In this document: one piece after another, positions 23,470-34,500 of the stretch
How positions within the stretch are numbered: position 1 is the stretch's first letter
Layout of the letters: each line of letters opens with the position of its first letter
Source of the DNA: Athripsodes cinereus
Lineage: Eukaryota > Arthropoda > Insecta > Trichoptera > Leptoceridae
Length of the DNA: 64,000 nt
Assembly (NCBI GenBank): GCA_947579605.1
Contig: OX388313.1
Span: 1,426,001 to 1,490,000, forward strand
Direction of reading: 5' to 3'
The notes under the pieces: model-generated
What the model was told of the DNA's origin: nothing
Database searches by the model: none
What the model saw: the letters and a program-made list of their open reading frames with translations, nothing else
Made by a program: the position numbers and the translations under genes

Positions 23470-24023
23470 AAAACACACGAACTTGCAAATGAGCGGGAAA
23501 CTCAGGATATTTCGTAAGAATGACGTTTTTCTCCAACCTCGCAGAAAAACGAGATGTTTTTGAACACAAAACACTACGTTTACTTGGTGTCAAATATTGG
23601 ATAATGTCCAGTTTCTCCTTTCTGGATCCTTTGGAAAACTACAAAAAATGATTTTGTTTATAAACATGCGATAATATCATTAACCTGATCAGATTTGTAT
23701 GCATGAAACATTTCATTCTAACGGGTAAACAAACCAAACATCAGATTGTAGGTTCTTTGTATTGTCAGATGACAGAATGGAAAACAAGTTACATGTGTAG
23801 ATATAGGAGAATAAGGACAGATAATTATATAGAACGTTTATTATGATCATTTATTTTATAAGTATACGAATTATAATATAAACGACTTTAAAATCGCAAT
23901 ATATTAAGATAAAAACTACAATACAAAACAACTTACCGAAAATATGACAATCCTGTTTCCTGCGAAAGTTGGATTGGATTTATAACCACAACCATTTATA
24001 GCGCACATCACCATGTTAATCAT
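23470..24023 (-). pseudogene. THAP zinc-finger gene remnant
   Basis: The minus strand reads MVMCAINGCGYKSNFRRKQ and DCHIF from 24014, then a consensus GTAAGT donor (exon end 23937). The next piece starts after a TAG acceptor at 23638 and contains, in different frames, FPKDPERRNW and TPSKRSVLCSK. This is the order of the C2CH THAP DNA-binding domain: two early cysteines, an FP motif, and a late C with the expected H missing because of a frameshift. No full reading frame joins the parts. It may be a host pseudogene or a transposon-derived THAP exon. Confidence 0.5.
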
Positions 24024-24767
24024 AAGATGATTCCTATTCTTCTAGATATAAAAACAAAAACCGATATGAAAAATTCAACTGATGTGCAAAAACTTTAAAC
24101 ATTTTTAAAACAACTAAACATACAAATACAAGGGTTGGTTCATGGGAGCATAAATGTCACTCGGCGTCGTTTGACCTGAACGACCATGAAGTTGCAGTGA
24201 GTGGTGAATGTAATCCGGATAATCGTGAATAACTTAGAGCGTTTTATGACCCAATGTTATCGTAATGGCGCCATTATTTTTTACGTCTTTTTATTATTTT
24301 TTTTATTGCTTTTATAACTTTTAAAATTTTTTTTTTTTTGGATTTACTTTTTGTTATAATTTCTTAAATTCGCCGACGTGTAAAAGACGTAAATTATGAA
24401 TATATTTAAATAATTAATATTTTTATTATTATTTGACTGGCGCCTTTTTATAGTAGCATTCAAGTACTTTTGTGTTTCTTTTAAATGATAAAAATATTTT
24501 TGTCTCTAACGAAGGAATAAATTATTTTAATAGGTATCTTTAAAATTAACAGTTAAAGTAATAACTACTTGATTAGTTTATAACTAATTGCTTTATACTT
24601 TTTTTTTAAAATTATTCCATTATCTAACTTTCTGAGCTTGTATACCTACTTCCCAAATACTTGTTACAAGTTTATATCCTAAATTTATCCAAACGAATTC
24701 ACTGAATCAGCGTCAGAAATTATAAATGACAATTACGCAGAAATCGAGTATATTTTCTGAGACTATA
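24024..24767. other. Intergenic, nothing recognised
   Basis: Very AT-rich with homopolymer runs. I see no gene, inverted repeat or duplication. Confidence 0.45.
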
Positions 24768-25275
24768 ATTGAATCGATGAATGTTAAAAGGTACCCATGT
24801 CCCATTTTTTATGATTTTGAGTTAATGATGTAATTTTTCATTCTGAACCATTACCCGTCGTTTGAGTGTAAAAAGAGGCTAAAAATCATAGAATTTCATT
24901 TAAAATCACTACCACGAATATTGAAGTTGAGTGTTAAAAGGTACTCATGTCATCAACATAGATACCTTTTAACATTCAATTTGCGATTGCCTAGAATTTT
25001 TTATCCTATTGTAATCTATGATTATTTCTGGAGCATTGTCAAATTTTGATGTTATTTGCATTTTACGAATACAAGAGGTGGAAGCTGGTTGTTATTTTTC
25101 AAAATGGAGGATAATGGTGAACAGGTTTTGAAAAAAATTATTAGGGAGTAAAAAATGTTGAACTTCATAAAAGGAATATTATAAAGAGATCAAGATTGCG
25201 AGGCTAGGAATATATTAATCAAAGAGACAATCCTACATCTGCAAAAAAGTAGGAAAATGCTGCATGTAAGTTATA

Positions 25276-25560
25276 CAAATGCTCAAAATTCTTCGAAATA
25301 GTCCCCTCCTGCATTAAAGTACTTGCGGAGACGTGTCTGCCACGCCTGGAAGGCACCCTGAAAATCCTCCACAGGAATGCTTTTCAAGAACGTTGTAACA
25401 CGCATTTGGATGTTTTCCGCGGACTCCCAATGCTTTTCTTTCTTCTCTTCCTTCAGTCGGCGGAACAAAAATAAAGAAACAGGCATCTAAATCGGGATTG
25501 TAAGGGGGCTGGGGAACCACTGGGGTACTGCTTCGGACCATCAAGGGGGCCAATGATGTA
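25276..25560 (-). pseudogene. Mariner-like transposase, C-terminal fragment
   Basis: The minus strand reads VPQPPYNPDLDACFFIF, then after a frameshift FRRLKEEKKEKHWES, FLKSIPVEDFQGAFQAWQTR and GDYFEEF. The PPYxPDLxxxxFF block around the third catalytic Asp and the terminal QxWQxRLxK...EGxYFE block are typical of mariner transposases. The N-terminal DNA-binding part and the first two catalytic residues are absent. Confidence 0.75.
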
Positions 25561-25589
25561 TGCTCATTCTTACTAGATTATGTGATGGA

Positions 25590-25900
25590 AGAAGTGTCTG
25601 AATCCGTGGAAGAACTTTATCTAGATTCTGACTCTTCTGTTGGGCAAAATCGGAACAATACAATGGTTAGGATGTGTCTAGCTTTTGTGAATACAGGACG
25701 ATAAAAAAAATGCACTTTCATGTAAGAGGATACTCGTTTTTGCCATGTGATAGGGACTTTGGCCTGATGAAGGAAAAATCAAACGTTTTGACTGAATATA
25801 TCTGCCTTAAGAGTATGTGGAGATGATCGTGCACTGTGAGAAAGCACGGCAAAAAAGCAAACACAGTCAAAATGGTGACCACAGACATGACAATAAATTT
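25590..25900 (+). pseudogene. Transposase-like fragment with GQNRN motif
   Basis: Plus-strand frames show LDSDSSVGQNRNNTMVRM and, after a frameshift, MHFHVRGYSFLPCDRDFGL. An 'SDxxxGQNxN' block followed by 'F.V.GHSYLPCDRDFG' occurs in a widespread, poorly named insect transposon family. I believe the gene at 60271-61216 belongs to the same family, ending just before this block. The match is from memory of motif layout and is unverified. Confidence 0.5.
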
Positions 25901-26208
25901 CGAGCAATGGTGACCAGAATTTTATAAAAAAATACAAACTCTGTAGAAACGTCGAATTCTCGTGTTCCATATGGCAAAAAAGTTAGTTTTAATGTTACTC
26001 AGTTTATGCAATTTGAATTTCTTCACAATCAGAAAGAGGTAGTTATTGCATATCCAATGGATTATCCATATAGACAGCTTTGTAAAACATACCTTTGATT
26101 TACGAATAAGATCTGCTGAAAATATAAGGACGCCACCTATTAAATCATATCCGAGGAGCAAAGTGGAAATAAAAAAAATAATAGACGGCGTGATCACATA
26201 ACTGAAAT

Positions 26209-26347
26209 ATATTTTATTTATTTATTCATTCTTTACTGTACATTGATTAAAAACAATAACATAAAAGGTATACATTCAAATTAAACACAATCAATAAACA
26301 GAGGGCGAGTTTATCGGAAAGGCGCGATCTCTTCCAACTAACCCAAT
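26209..26347 (-). repeat. LINE/SINE-type tail, copy 2
   Basis: Same sequence as 5610-5757, from repeated TTTA units to GCGATCTCTTCCAACTAACCCA, with about 10 percent differences by eye. Confidence 0.65.
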
Positions 26348-26959
26348 ATATTGGTCCTAAAGCAGCAGAATTTTACCAAGATATTATTAAGTGGGATTGC
26401 ACAGAGGTAACAGACCAAGGAAACATCGAAATAGAGGACTGATAGGTACTTAGTTGTGGCTTTTGGGAAGATTTTTGAATTTTTAATAAATTGATTGTTA
26501 AAAGGGACCTATGTGCAAGAAATATATGTATATTTTTTTAATAAATGTAATATATTTTTTATATATTTTTCTCTTTCATTCAATCAACTATACCCTATTC
26601 TTATTATTTAGTTAAAAAAATGAAAGAAAATTTTGCTCTAGTCTGAAATATTAAGTTTTTTTTAAATATCTCCATTTAATGAAAAAATGACATAGGTACC
26701 TTTTAACATTCATCGATTCAATTCTTATTTTGTTACACATTTTGAAAACATAGTAACATACTACAGTACATGAACACTATGAATGCGTACTGGCATTGTA
26801 TAGGTACTTTCAAAATATGCGTCGTCGACTGATCACTCGGTGACTGTCTGAACGCAGCCCAAATGCGACGCACCGAACAAAATTTATTTCTTACAAAATG
26901 GTCGTCATTCCCCTCCCCGCGCAGCTACAAAATGTTTACCAAAGTGTCTGTCCATTACT

Positions 26960-28268
26960 CTATTTAGGTCCATGTATTCGTACGTACAGGAACTGTCAAC
27001 TGTCAAATAATGACAGTTGGTTTTACGATAATTTACGTAAACAAAAGCATGCTGTTTTGACGTCTGTCAAATAAGTCACTATTTGTACGTATTTTTATGT
27101 AAACAAAGCCACGCTGTTTTGACGTCTGTCAAGTTGGCAAACGTAATGTCACATTGACATTTCTTATTATCTTAGCCATTCTCAATGTATGTATCCAAAG
27201 TTCTTTTCTTGCATTCATATATTTTATCAACACTCTTAATAATAATATTGCTAAAAAAGTAGCTTACCTACACTTCGTCAAAGTAGGGTTGTAATGGATG
27301 TTACTTTGCGGATTCGGATTTTGAGTGACTCTGTTTTGAGGATGCGGATTCGGATCTGGAGTGACTTAAGTCTTTATGATTTAATTTTATTCTTTTAAGT
27401 TTTAATATAAATTGATAATGTACCTAAATGTAGCTATCTTTGATATTTATTTATTTATTTATTTACATCTTCAACAGGGATACAAACAGTCATATCATAA
27501 ATAGTATTGAACAGAATAATTCAAAACCATAAGTGGACCAACAAAGTCCCCTATTATTACCAGTATGCTAATTACAATCATTTTCAATAAACAATAAAGT
27601 CAAGCATGTGGGATTCACAACAATCAGGGTTTGATATTCTATCAATAATCTATCTTTTGAGTTTGTATTTTATTTAAATGTTTGATATTGTTCCTACCTA
27701 TACATTTTTTTTTACTGAGCACGCTTTGTAAAATAATTTTTAAGTTTGTAAAAGGCGTGAGCAGTTGATTTATTAAATAAATGAAAATAAAGATATACAT
27801 GAAAATTTTTACACGTAAATGTTTTTCTAAATATTTTTTCTATAGATTTTGTGGCGTTTTCCCACAAGTACCATAATCAGTTGACTAACCGCATGCAGTA
27901 AACATGCTGGTAGTCTTCTCTTCTTCTTCTTCACATCTTTGAACTGGCATATCTGCTATATCTACCAGGATTGAATTAGTACGAAAAATATATTTTCAAT
28001 ATTTTATTTTAGAAATGTATCTGGCTTGGCATGGTATCCTCAAAAATATTTAAGGATGCGGATTCCAAGCTCTTTAAATAAATTTTGCAGATTCGGATAT
28101 TTTTCGGATGCGGATACGGATATTCATTACAACCCTACTCTGAACAAAAGATTTCGCAAACATCTAGATTTCCATAAACGAAATAGTTTAATATTAATGT
28201 TGTCTATGGAAATAATTCACCATAGACAATTTTCATAATTTCTTTTATCTATGATACGTACGAATAGC
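26960..28268. repeat. MITE family with GTATTCGT / ACGAATAGCC ends, copy 2 (interrupted)
   Basis: The left part has AACTGTCAAATAATGACAG and two GTTTTGACGTCTGTCAA motifs. The right part has TTCACCATAGACAATTTT and TACGAATAGCCTTTGCC, as in copy 1 at 16870-18207. The site that holds a hAT MITE in copy 1 is empty here (GTCAAGTTGGCAAACG). A different element (27284-28137) sits in the middle. The right end lies about 110 bp upstream of the PUSL1 start codon. Confidence 0.65.
27284..28137. mobile_element. MITE with GTAGGGTTGTAATG ends
   Basis: Inverted repeats GTAGGGTTGTAATGGAT and ATTCATTACAACCCTAC. Subterminal GCGGATTCGGAT repeats recall the element at 1293-1767. The middle (about 27430-27990) starts with repeated TTTA and is probably another insertion. 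No matching target duplication was found. Confidence 0.65.
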
Positions 28269-28379
28269 CTTTGCCATTTGAAATTACGTGACAGTTTGAA
28301 AAACGTTGGTGACGGCGTTGGGCGTAATATTTTTAGGTTAGAATTTAATGAAATATTTTAACTTTCTGGAAAATTCAAT

Positions 28380-31300
28380 ATGATTCGTTGTTTCTTCAAC
28401 ATAAATTATATAGGCACACAGTTTAGGTAACGTTTATTTGTTAATTTTAAAAATAGTGTGCCTAATTTAGGCTGATGATTAAAATAATTAGTTTCAGCGA
28501 CTTCTCGTGTTCACTATTTGGCTTTTATTTTCAGAGGCGCTCAAAGAATATGGGGATTGAAAATATTTGAAGATCCAACAACTATAGAAGGGAATCTAGA
28601 ACTAGCCTTTCATGATAGTCCTTATAGGTTAACTTCACCTTTTCAACTATCTAGTAGGTAGGTTGTTTATATTAATACACAATTATACATAAAACTAAAC
28701 ATGTGTTTAAGTTGGAGATAAAACTGTAACTTGCTACTGAATATTAGATATTATAAATGCTTTTTCTAACTTATTCTTTCATATTTTTCATGTGATTTGA
28801 AGAACGGACTCAGGAGTTCATGCCTTAAACAACACAGCACATGTTGATCTAGTCAGTAAAAATGGAAAGCGTGTTTATTGTGATCAAATTCTTTACTTTA
28901 TCAATAAATATTTTTTGAAAAATGCATTGGCCATCAACATAAAACAAGCGCGAAGAGTCCATCCGGAATTTAATTGTAGAAAATATGCAAAATCTAGGAC
29001 TTACTTATATAGGTAAGAGTTCATATTCTTTTTTTTCAAACATTGTGTCAAGCATTTCTGATGTTGGTTTCTAGAAAAGACCTCTTTATCCCATTCAGTC
29101 TGAAATATTTAGAAATAATCTATAAATAAATTTCTAGCTTAGTCGGAACATATCATAATACAGTTCAAAATCACTCTATACCAGTGGTTCTTAACCTTTT
29201 TGGGGGTACCGAACCCCAGCAGTTACATATGCATTCACCGAACCCCTCCTAATTTGAAAAATAAAACTAGATTTTACAAATTCAAAAACATGGTATATAT
29301 TTATAGGTATATAGGTGTAGGTACAAAATGAAAAAAAAAAAAAAAAAACAAAAATCAAAACATTAAATTTTAATCGTTAAATCAAAACATGAAACATATT
29401 AATTAATATTTACTTCAAATGTGACTTCTGCTGTTGCCTTTCAGAAACCAATTCAGAAATTCACGGCTTTACCTTGGCAAGTGCCTTTAAAATGATTTTC
29501 ACTGAACCCCCAAGACTCACTCACCGAACCCCTGGGGTTCGCTCAAACCCAGGTTAAGAACCACTGCTCTATACTCTCTGTATTTTCTTTTGTAATAGCC
29601 CATCCACAAGGTCGCCAAGTATACTCCAACCCACTCCAATATTTTCCTTTACAACCAGCATATAGATATAGCATTAGGATGGGTCTGGGTTTGAAGCAAA
29701 AGCAGGCAGCGGGTGGATTCAAACCCCAAATGTCTTAATTGAAATTTCAAAACTTTACCGTCATATTGCCATCATTCTGAATTGAATTGTAAACATGTGA
29801 TCCAGAAGTGATTTATAAACATAGTATTGTAGTCTTTGTTATGTTCTTTTTGATGATATATTCATCTGTCTTGAAAACTAGTTATATTTTGAAATATCCG
29901 TTAATAAAAAAATGACAAATTTTTCGTCGTTGCATATTCAAAAAGGGATATGTGAATTCATAAATGTTTTGACATTTCTAGAATAAATTGCTTATAATGA
30001 TATCATAACCATTTTATAAAGTGATAATTAGTATCAAATATTAAAATTCAATACTTAAAGAATAATATCACATGCCAATAAAAAGTCCAAATTACAATTT
30101 TAATACCTTAATGAACAGTTTTAAAAGAGTATGACTAAATAAAAATGTGTGCACATGTCTCTTTTTGAATATGCAACGACGTTTTGTTAAAGCAAAACAA
30201 TGCAATTTTAATGTAATATTGTAAAATATTACAAAAAAGTGTGAGGTATGATAAATAGCAATCATTCACAATAATTTTTAAGAGTTATTTCGTGTTAACT
30301 AACATTTGACAAGCAAATGTAATTTTGTTGAAAAAACTTAAACGGCCATACTGAAAAATGGCGTCCGTTGAGATAGTGTAGTTTCGCTCTGGCGTACAGA
30401 TATTGCTTTTTATAATTGTATACTATTACCAAAGTACAGTGAAAGATAAAATAAATTTCTCTAATTTTTTATATAATATCAGTTTTAACTTTGTAGACAT
30501 ATCACATTTTTGTCGTGTAAGATATATTCTATAACTATTTATTTATTATAACTCTAGGTTGGCCATAAGGAGGTGTGATAAGGATAAGGTTTTTTTACTT
30601 CAATCAGCAAATGTCGAAGAATGGAGAAGAAGTTGGCTGTTTGCGTGAGTATTTCATTGACATACTTGTTGCCCTTGTTGTGCTGGTAAAAGAATGTTAG
30701 TTAAATTTGTAAATATTTCTAGCAGACATCCTGATTGGGACGTAGACAAATTTAGAGAAGGAGCTTCTCTGCTTATTGGAAGACATGACTTTGAGACATT
30801 CAGGAAAGTGAGCAAAGTTGCTGAGTATCAAGAGAATATTAGAACAATTCATTCTATTACCATTGAGAGGACTAAACCACTTTGCGTGTATCCATTACAG
30901 AATTTAGAAGATATTGAGTATTATGATATCGTCATTAAAGGAAAATCTTTTATTCATAATCAGGTAATTTATTATTATGAACATTTAAGTAAGAGTAATC
31001 AACGTGCGTGTATGAGAAATTGTATGAATGTAGAAGAAGCAAAAGAAGTATGTAGGGATTGATTTATATTGCGTACCGTTCTCTCTGCCTACCCCATTTG
31101 GGACATGGCTATAGTGTAGTTACCCAATATCGGCACAGGTGTTAACATGGATAAAAAATTACACTTGATTTGTTTTTTATTTTAAAAAATATATTTTGTT
31201 TTTTAGCATGTTTTTATTCAGCATTAAACATATTATACAAATGAAAATGTTAATATTTTATTTAAATTTTCAGAAAACCACTGTCCATATTGCCAAAAAT

Positions 31301-32036
31301 ATTTGACAACCCAAATTTTGTCCATATTGCCAAAAATATTTGACAACCCAAATTTTGTCCATATTGCCAAAAATATTTGACAACCCAAATTTTGTGTTCA
31401 ATTTGGACACCTGTGTTCATAAGTTTGACTTTTGGGTCTTGCACTGATGAGATAATATAATAATGTATAAAGTTTTACCCAGTAAATAGATAAAATTTAT
31501 TTAAAAAGTGGCATCACCACAATGATAATATTTTTGACAACATATCACAATTTAATGTTAAATGAATGTTTCGTAAAATCATTATTGAATTTTGCAAATG
31601 ATAGCAGTTGTTCTGTGGTCAGAATGCTCCAAAAACATTTGCAATCAATTATAATGTATAATTTTAGTCGGGCATAAAGATGGTATAACTCTAATCTATG
31701 ATTGTGAGTGAGGTTTCATATTAACGGACTAACATTTGGAATAACAGTCGTAAAGCTATATGGTTCTATTGCGTGATTCTCTTATTCTTTAATTACTTTT
31801 TTCAGATTCGACGAATGGTCACAGCGTTGAACTCGGTAGCGATTGGTAAATTATCTCTGAGAGATTTACAAATTATGATTCAAGTTCCATCAAAGTATTC
31901 CTGGCCAAGTATTCTCCACGTCGCTCCTCCGTATGGACTTTACTTGTGTGAAGTGGAATATGACCCCAGTGACTTGGTGTTCCTTGAAGATGAAGAAGAT
32001 ATTATAGAGAAACCTTTGGTATCTGTAAGAAATTGA
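28380..32036 (+). CDS. PUSL1: tRNA pseudouridine synthase-like 1 (TruA family)
   Basis: Six exons: 28380-28426, 28535-28657, 28803-29012, 30558-30644, 30723-30963 and 31806-32036. Phases agree throughout, giving 312 residues. TruA-type enzymes isomerise uridine to pseudouridine in tRNA; PUSL1 is the mitochondrial member in animals (family knowledge). The N-terminal strand MIRCFFNINYIGTQFRGAQ is followed by the catalytic motif RTDSGVHALNN, created across the exon 2/3 junction; its Asp is the nucleophile. Later come KYAKSRTYLYRL, the GRHDFETFRKV motif and the C-terminal GKSFIHNQIRRMVTAL motif. All core TruA blocks are intact. No mitochondrial presequence is visible before the first strand. Exon 5 has a TAGCAG tandem acceptor. 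The stop lies 11 nt before the next start codon. Confidence 0.92.
29174..29574. mobile_element. hAT MITE in PUSL1 intron 3
   Basis: Element 29182-29566, ends CAGTGGTTCTTAACCT and AGGTTAAGAACCACTG. Exact 8-bp duplication CTCTATAC at 29174-29181 and 29567-29574. CAGTGGTTCT termini are classic for hAT elements. It is non-coding and contains a run of about 18 A. Confidence 0.93.
29926..30183. mobile_element. Short MITE with CGTCGTTGCATATTCAAAAA ends
   Basis: CGTCGTTGCATATTCAAAAA at 29926 is repeated inverted as TTTTTGAATATGCAACGACG ending at 30183. The AT-rich interior of about 220 bp is non-coding. It is also in PUSL1 intron 3. Confidence 0.75.
30985..31125 (+). mobile_element. RTE-like LINE 3'-end fragment in PUSL1 intron 5
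   Basis: Encodes NQRACMRNCMNVEEAKEVCRD, then a decayed terminal region with TCTCTGCCTACCCC and GGGACATGGC. This matches the C-terminus of the LINE at 36900-38041 and lies in the sense orientation of PUSL1. Confidence 0.8.
31284..31394. repeat. 37-bp tandem repeat, three units
   Basis: The unit starts TCCATATTGCCAAAAATATT and ends CCCAAATTTTG. Three essentially identical copies stand head to tail in PUSL1 intron 5. It is a minisatellite, not a CRISPR array, because there are no spacers. Confidence 0.9.
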
Positions 32037-32047
32037 TAGTATTGAAA

Positions 32048-32653
32048 ATGAGTTTGCTAGATCAAATTGTTAAAAGAAAAAAAACTTTGAATACCACAAA
32101 TACTGTGATAACGCTTGCCGACGGTTCTACGTACGTAGAAACGTCGCAAGGTAGGGCATTGGGTGACGAACCAATAAAACTAGATATAAGCAAATGTGGT
32201 TTCGTAGTCGATACAAAACCAGATAACGTTCCCGCAGAAATAATCAAAGGTTTATATTTAGGATCTCAGGATTGTGCTGAAGATTCAGTAATAAGTTCTT
32301 ACAATATTAGTCATATTTTAAGTATCGGTGTTGATTCATATACGACGATAAAAAACAAATTATTTATAGAATGTTTAGATATACCTGAATCTAATATTAA
32401 ACAATTTCTTGAACATACTAATATGTTTATTGACGAAGCTTTGAAGAATGAGGGTGTTGTTTTAGTTCATTGCAATGCTGGCGTGTCGAGATCAGCGACT
32501 GCAGTTATTGGATATTTGATTCAAATAAGAAATTATTCATTTGAAAATGCATATGAATTAGTTAAAATGAAGCGTCCGTGCATTCAACCTAACGCTGGTT
32601 TTATGAAGCAACTGCAAAGATTAACGCATCCCATTGAATCAGAACTGTGCTAA
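32048..32653 (+). CDS. DUSP19: Dual-specificity protein phosphatase, DUSP19-like
   Basis: Intronless, 201 residues from the ATG at 32048 (A at -3) to the TAA at 32651-32653. An N-terminal segment of about 75 residues precedes a complete dual-specificity phosphatase domain. That domain contains IKGLYLGSQDCAEDSVISSY, ISHILSIGVD, FIECLDIPESNI and the active-site loop VHCNAGVSRSATAVIGYL (HCxxGxxR, nucleophilic Cys and Arg present). The acid/base Asp is probably the D of CLDIPE, and the domain ends MKRPCIQPNAGFMKQL. Such enzymes dephosphorylate Ser/Thr and Tyr; DUSP19 acts on stress-kinase pathways in mammals. The start lies 11 nt after the PUSL1 stop, in another frame. With no room for a polyadenylation signal and promoter between them, the two probably share an mRNA. 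Confidence 0.93.
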   Translation: MSLLDQIVKRKKTLNTTNTVITLADGSTYVETSQGRALGDEPIKLDISKCGFVVDTKPDNVPAEIIKGLYLGSQDCAEDSVISSYNISHILSIGVDSYTTIKNKLFIECLDIPESNIKQFLEHTNMFIDEALKNEGVVLVHCNAGVSRSATAVIGYLIQIRNYSFENAYELVKMKRPCIQPNAGFMKQLQRLTHPIESELC

Positions 32654-33049
32654 CTCCCAAATGGTAACTTAATGGAGCAATTTGAAAGTTTTAATATTTA
32701 TGTTACTGGTCACATGAATTTAATTCTTCACACAGAGAATTTCTAGCAACACGTTGCTTTTCTCTATTACTGCGAAGAAATTTCAGTAATAAGTTGTAAT
32801 CTTTTGACAGAAGTTCATATTTCACTTCTGTTATCTCCACAGGCGTGGCAATGGGTTAATTTTGCATATAGTACATTTACATTTTTTCTTTTTTACACAA
32901 TAGAAAAGGGTTTTGAACAGAATTCAAAATAGTATAAATAATGAAAAATGAGAGGGAGATATGTAAAAAAAGAAAAAAAAATCATCACTACCAATGATGG
33001 ACTGGTAGTAAGTTGGAGTGTTTAAAGTAAAACTTTTCTGGTCCGAACT
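32654..33049. other. 3' flank of the phosphatase gene
   Basis: AT-rich, with no canonical AATAAA close to the stop codon. No gene or defined repeat seen. Confidence 0.45.
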
Positions 33050-33056
33050 TCAGACC

Positions 33057-33245
33057 TTGCCACTGCACCTCCATTGTGCAAGGTTCATCTTGGACATCCT
33101 TTTAAAGCCCGAATCGGTCACACCCACACAGCCGTAATGGTAATCCTCCAAGCATCGTAGACATTTCATCTTCATTTGAGGCAGCAGCTTGCTCTCCCCT
33201 TCATTGTCGAAAACACAGGTACGACTGTAGCGCAAAGAAAAAAAA
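33057..33245 (-). pseudogene. PHD-finger-like zinc-binding fragment
   Basis: The minus strand encodes CVFDNEGESKLLPQMKMKCL, then RCLEDYHYGCVGVTDSG and LAQWRCSGKV before a TGA. CxxC...YHxxC spacing followed by W.C near the end is PHD-like. PHD fingers of this form occur at the start of insect retroelement ORF1 proteins and in some host genes. No start codon or second exon is convincing, so a retroelement remnant is likelier. Confidence 0.45.
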
Positions 33246-33989
33246 AATAGAGCACCCACTGGTACCTTGCGTGAATATCAATAGAAAGACAAGTTAAACA
33301 GTCCCAACATCCCGCACATGCAACCCCCAAAGTCACTAACACATCACAATATGCACTGAGATTATGTCCACGATTTGCAACCACTTAAGTCTCAAATAAG
33401 TGCCAAAAACTGCGGTATTTGATGGTAAACACAAGGAGCTGGCAGATGCGTGTCGAATTACTTATATTATTTTTTCCATACGTATCAATGTACCTAACAA
33501 CATACAATTTAACAGTGAATTCTAACAAAAACAATAACATAAATAACGTTCTGTGTCTTCTGTCCATCCACGTGGATCAGAATCTTTCCTTTGTACTTTT
33601 TAATTCTAAGGCTACAAGTGTTCGAACCTCTTTGATTTTCACAGGGATTTATCTTTAAAGTTTTATTAGTTTACAGGACAAACTGTTCTCAATTTTTATC
33701 ACTTTTATCCTGGGAATTTGAAGTTCGTTTCTAGCCCCCGTTAGATAGTTGTGTCTTTCTCGATTGTAGGTTAGTATTCCAATATTCCTGAATATTCTGT
33801 AAAGACATTGAATTCCTGAATATTCATATCTATGGATGCCTAAAATTCACTAAATTCAATGTCTCGCCAGTTCTGCCAAATAGAGCTTAGAGGTAATGTT
33901 TTGCCTTCCAATTTTGTTCTAGCTTAATTTTTAGATTCTTTAACAATTTCGTTTACAAATTCAAGTGCACAAAGTGTACGTTTTTTTGG

Positions 33990-34500
33990 TTGAAAAGTCA
34001 TCATCCATTGAATTTATAGACTCCTCTTCCTGTAATTCAACAATTTCCACTTGTAATTCAGAAATTGTCTCAGTTGGGGCCTGTAAAACAAATTAAAGAT
34101 TATTTAATTTTTTTAAATGAAAAAATCAATTCATCGTTCTTTAATTCATATAAGATTTATTCATGATTTATTTATACATTTTTCGATTTATGAATAAATA
34201 AGTAGGTCCATATCTACATCCAAATAAAGTTATAATGATAATAAAATTTATTTCATCAACATAGTACAAGACAACAAATCAAATATAAATCGTTAAAATG
34301 ACATTTGAAGTATTAAAATTTACAAAATTTCAAATTGATTTCATTAAGTATATAACCACAATGAAACATTATTATATTAAAAAATAACTTACTTGAGCTT
34401 CCAAAAATTCCTTGATACATTTCTCCAATCGTATTCGTTCTCCAATTACTGGGCATAATTCGGCCAAATATTGAGGACAATCAATAATCTTCTTTAATTA
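33990..34500 (-). pseudogene. Two-exon ORF remnant, unrecognised
   Basis: The minus strand shows KIIDCPQYLAELCPVIGERI followed by RLEKCIKEFLEAQ, then a consensus GTAAGT donor (exon edge about 34394). After a TTTTACAG acceptor (exon from about 34081) come APTETISELQVEIVELQEEE and a short tail ending TYTLCT-stop. The leucine spacing suggests a short coiled coil. I recognise no family. The splice sites look good, but the 5' part is missing. Confidence 0.4.

Larger units (their letters stand above)
24767..26724. mobile_element. Composite DNA element with GTTAAAAGGTACC inverted ends
   Basis: ATTGAATCGATGAATGTTAA followed by AAGGTACC opens at 24768. Its inverted copy closes at about 26723. Further copies of the GTTAAAAGG motif lie at 24928-24985 and 26485. 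Inside are a mariner-like transposase fragment (25276-25560, -), a second transposase-like fragment (25590-25900, +) and a dispersed tail repeat (26209-26347). These fragments may be later insertions. Its own transposase is not evident. Confidence 0.5.

Noticed and set aside
30964..31062. Extension of PUSL1 exon 5 into the following ORF (VIYYYEHLSKSNQRACMRN...)
   Set aside because: The GTAATT donor at 30964 and the matching IRRMVTAL continuation at 31806 show this is intron. The extension is LINE sequence.
31284..31394. Regular 37-bp repeats that could suggest a CRISPR array
   Set aside because: Units are contiguous with no spacers, inside an intron of a eukaryotic gene; it is a minisatellite.
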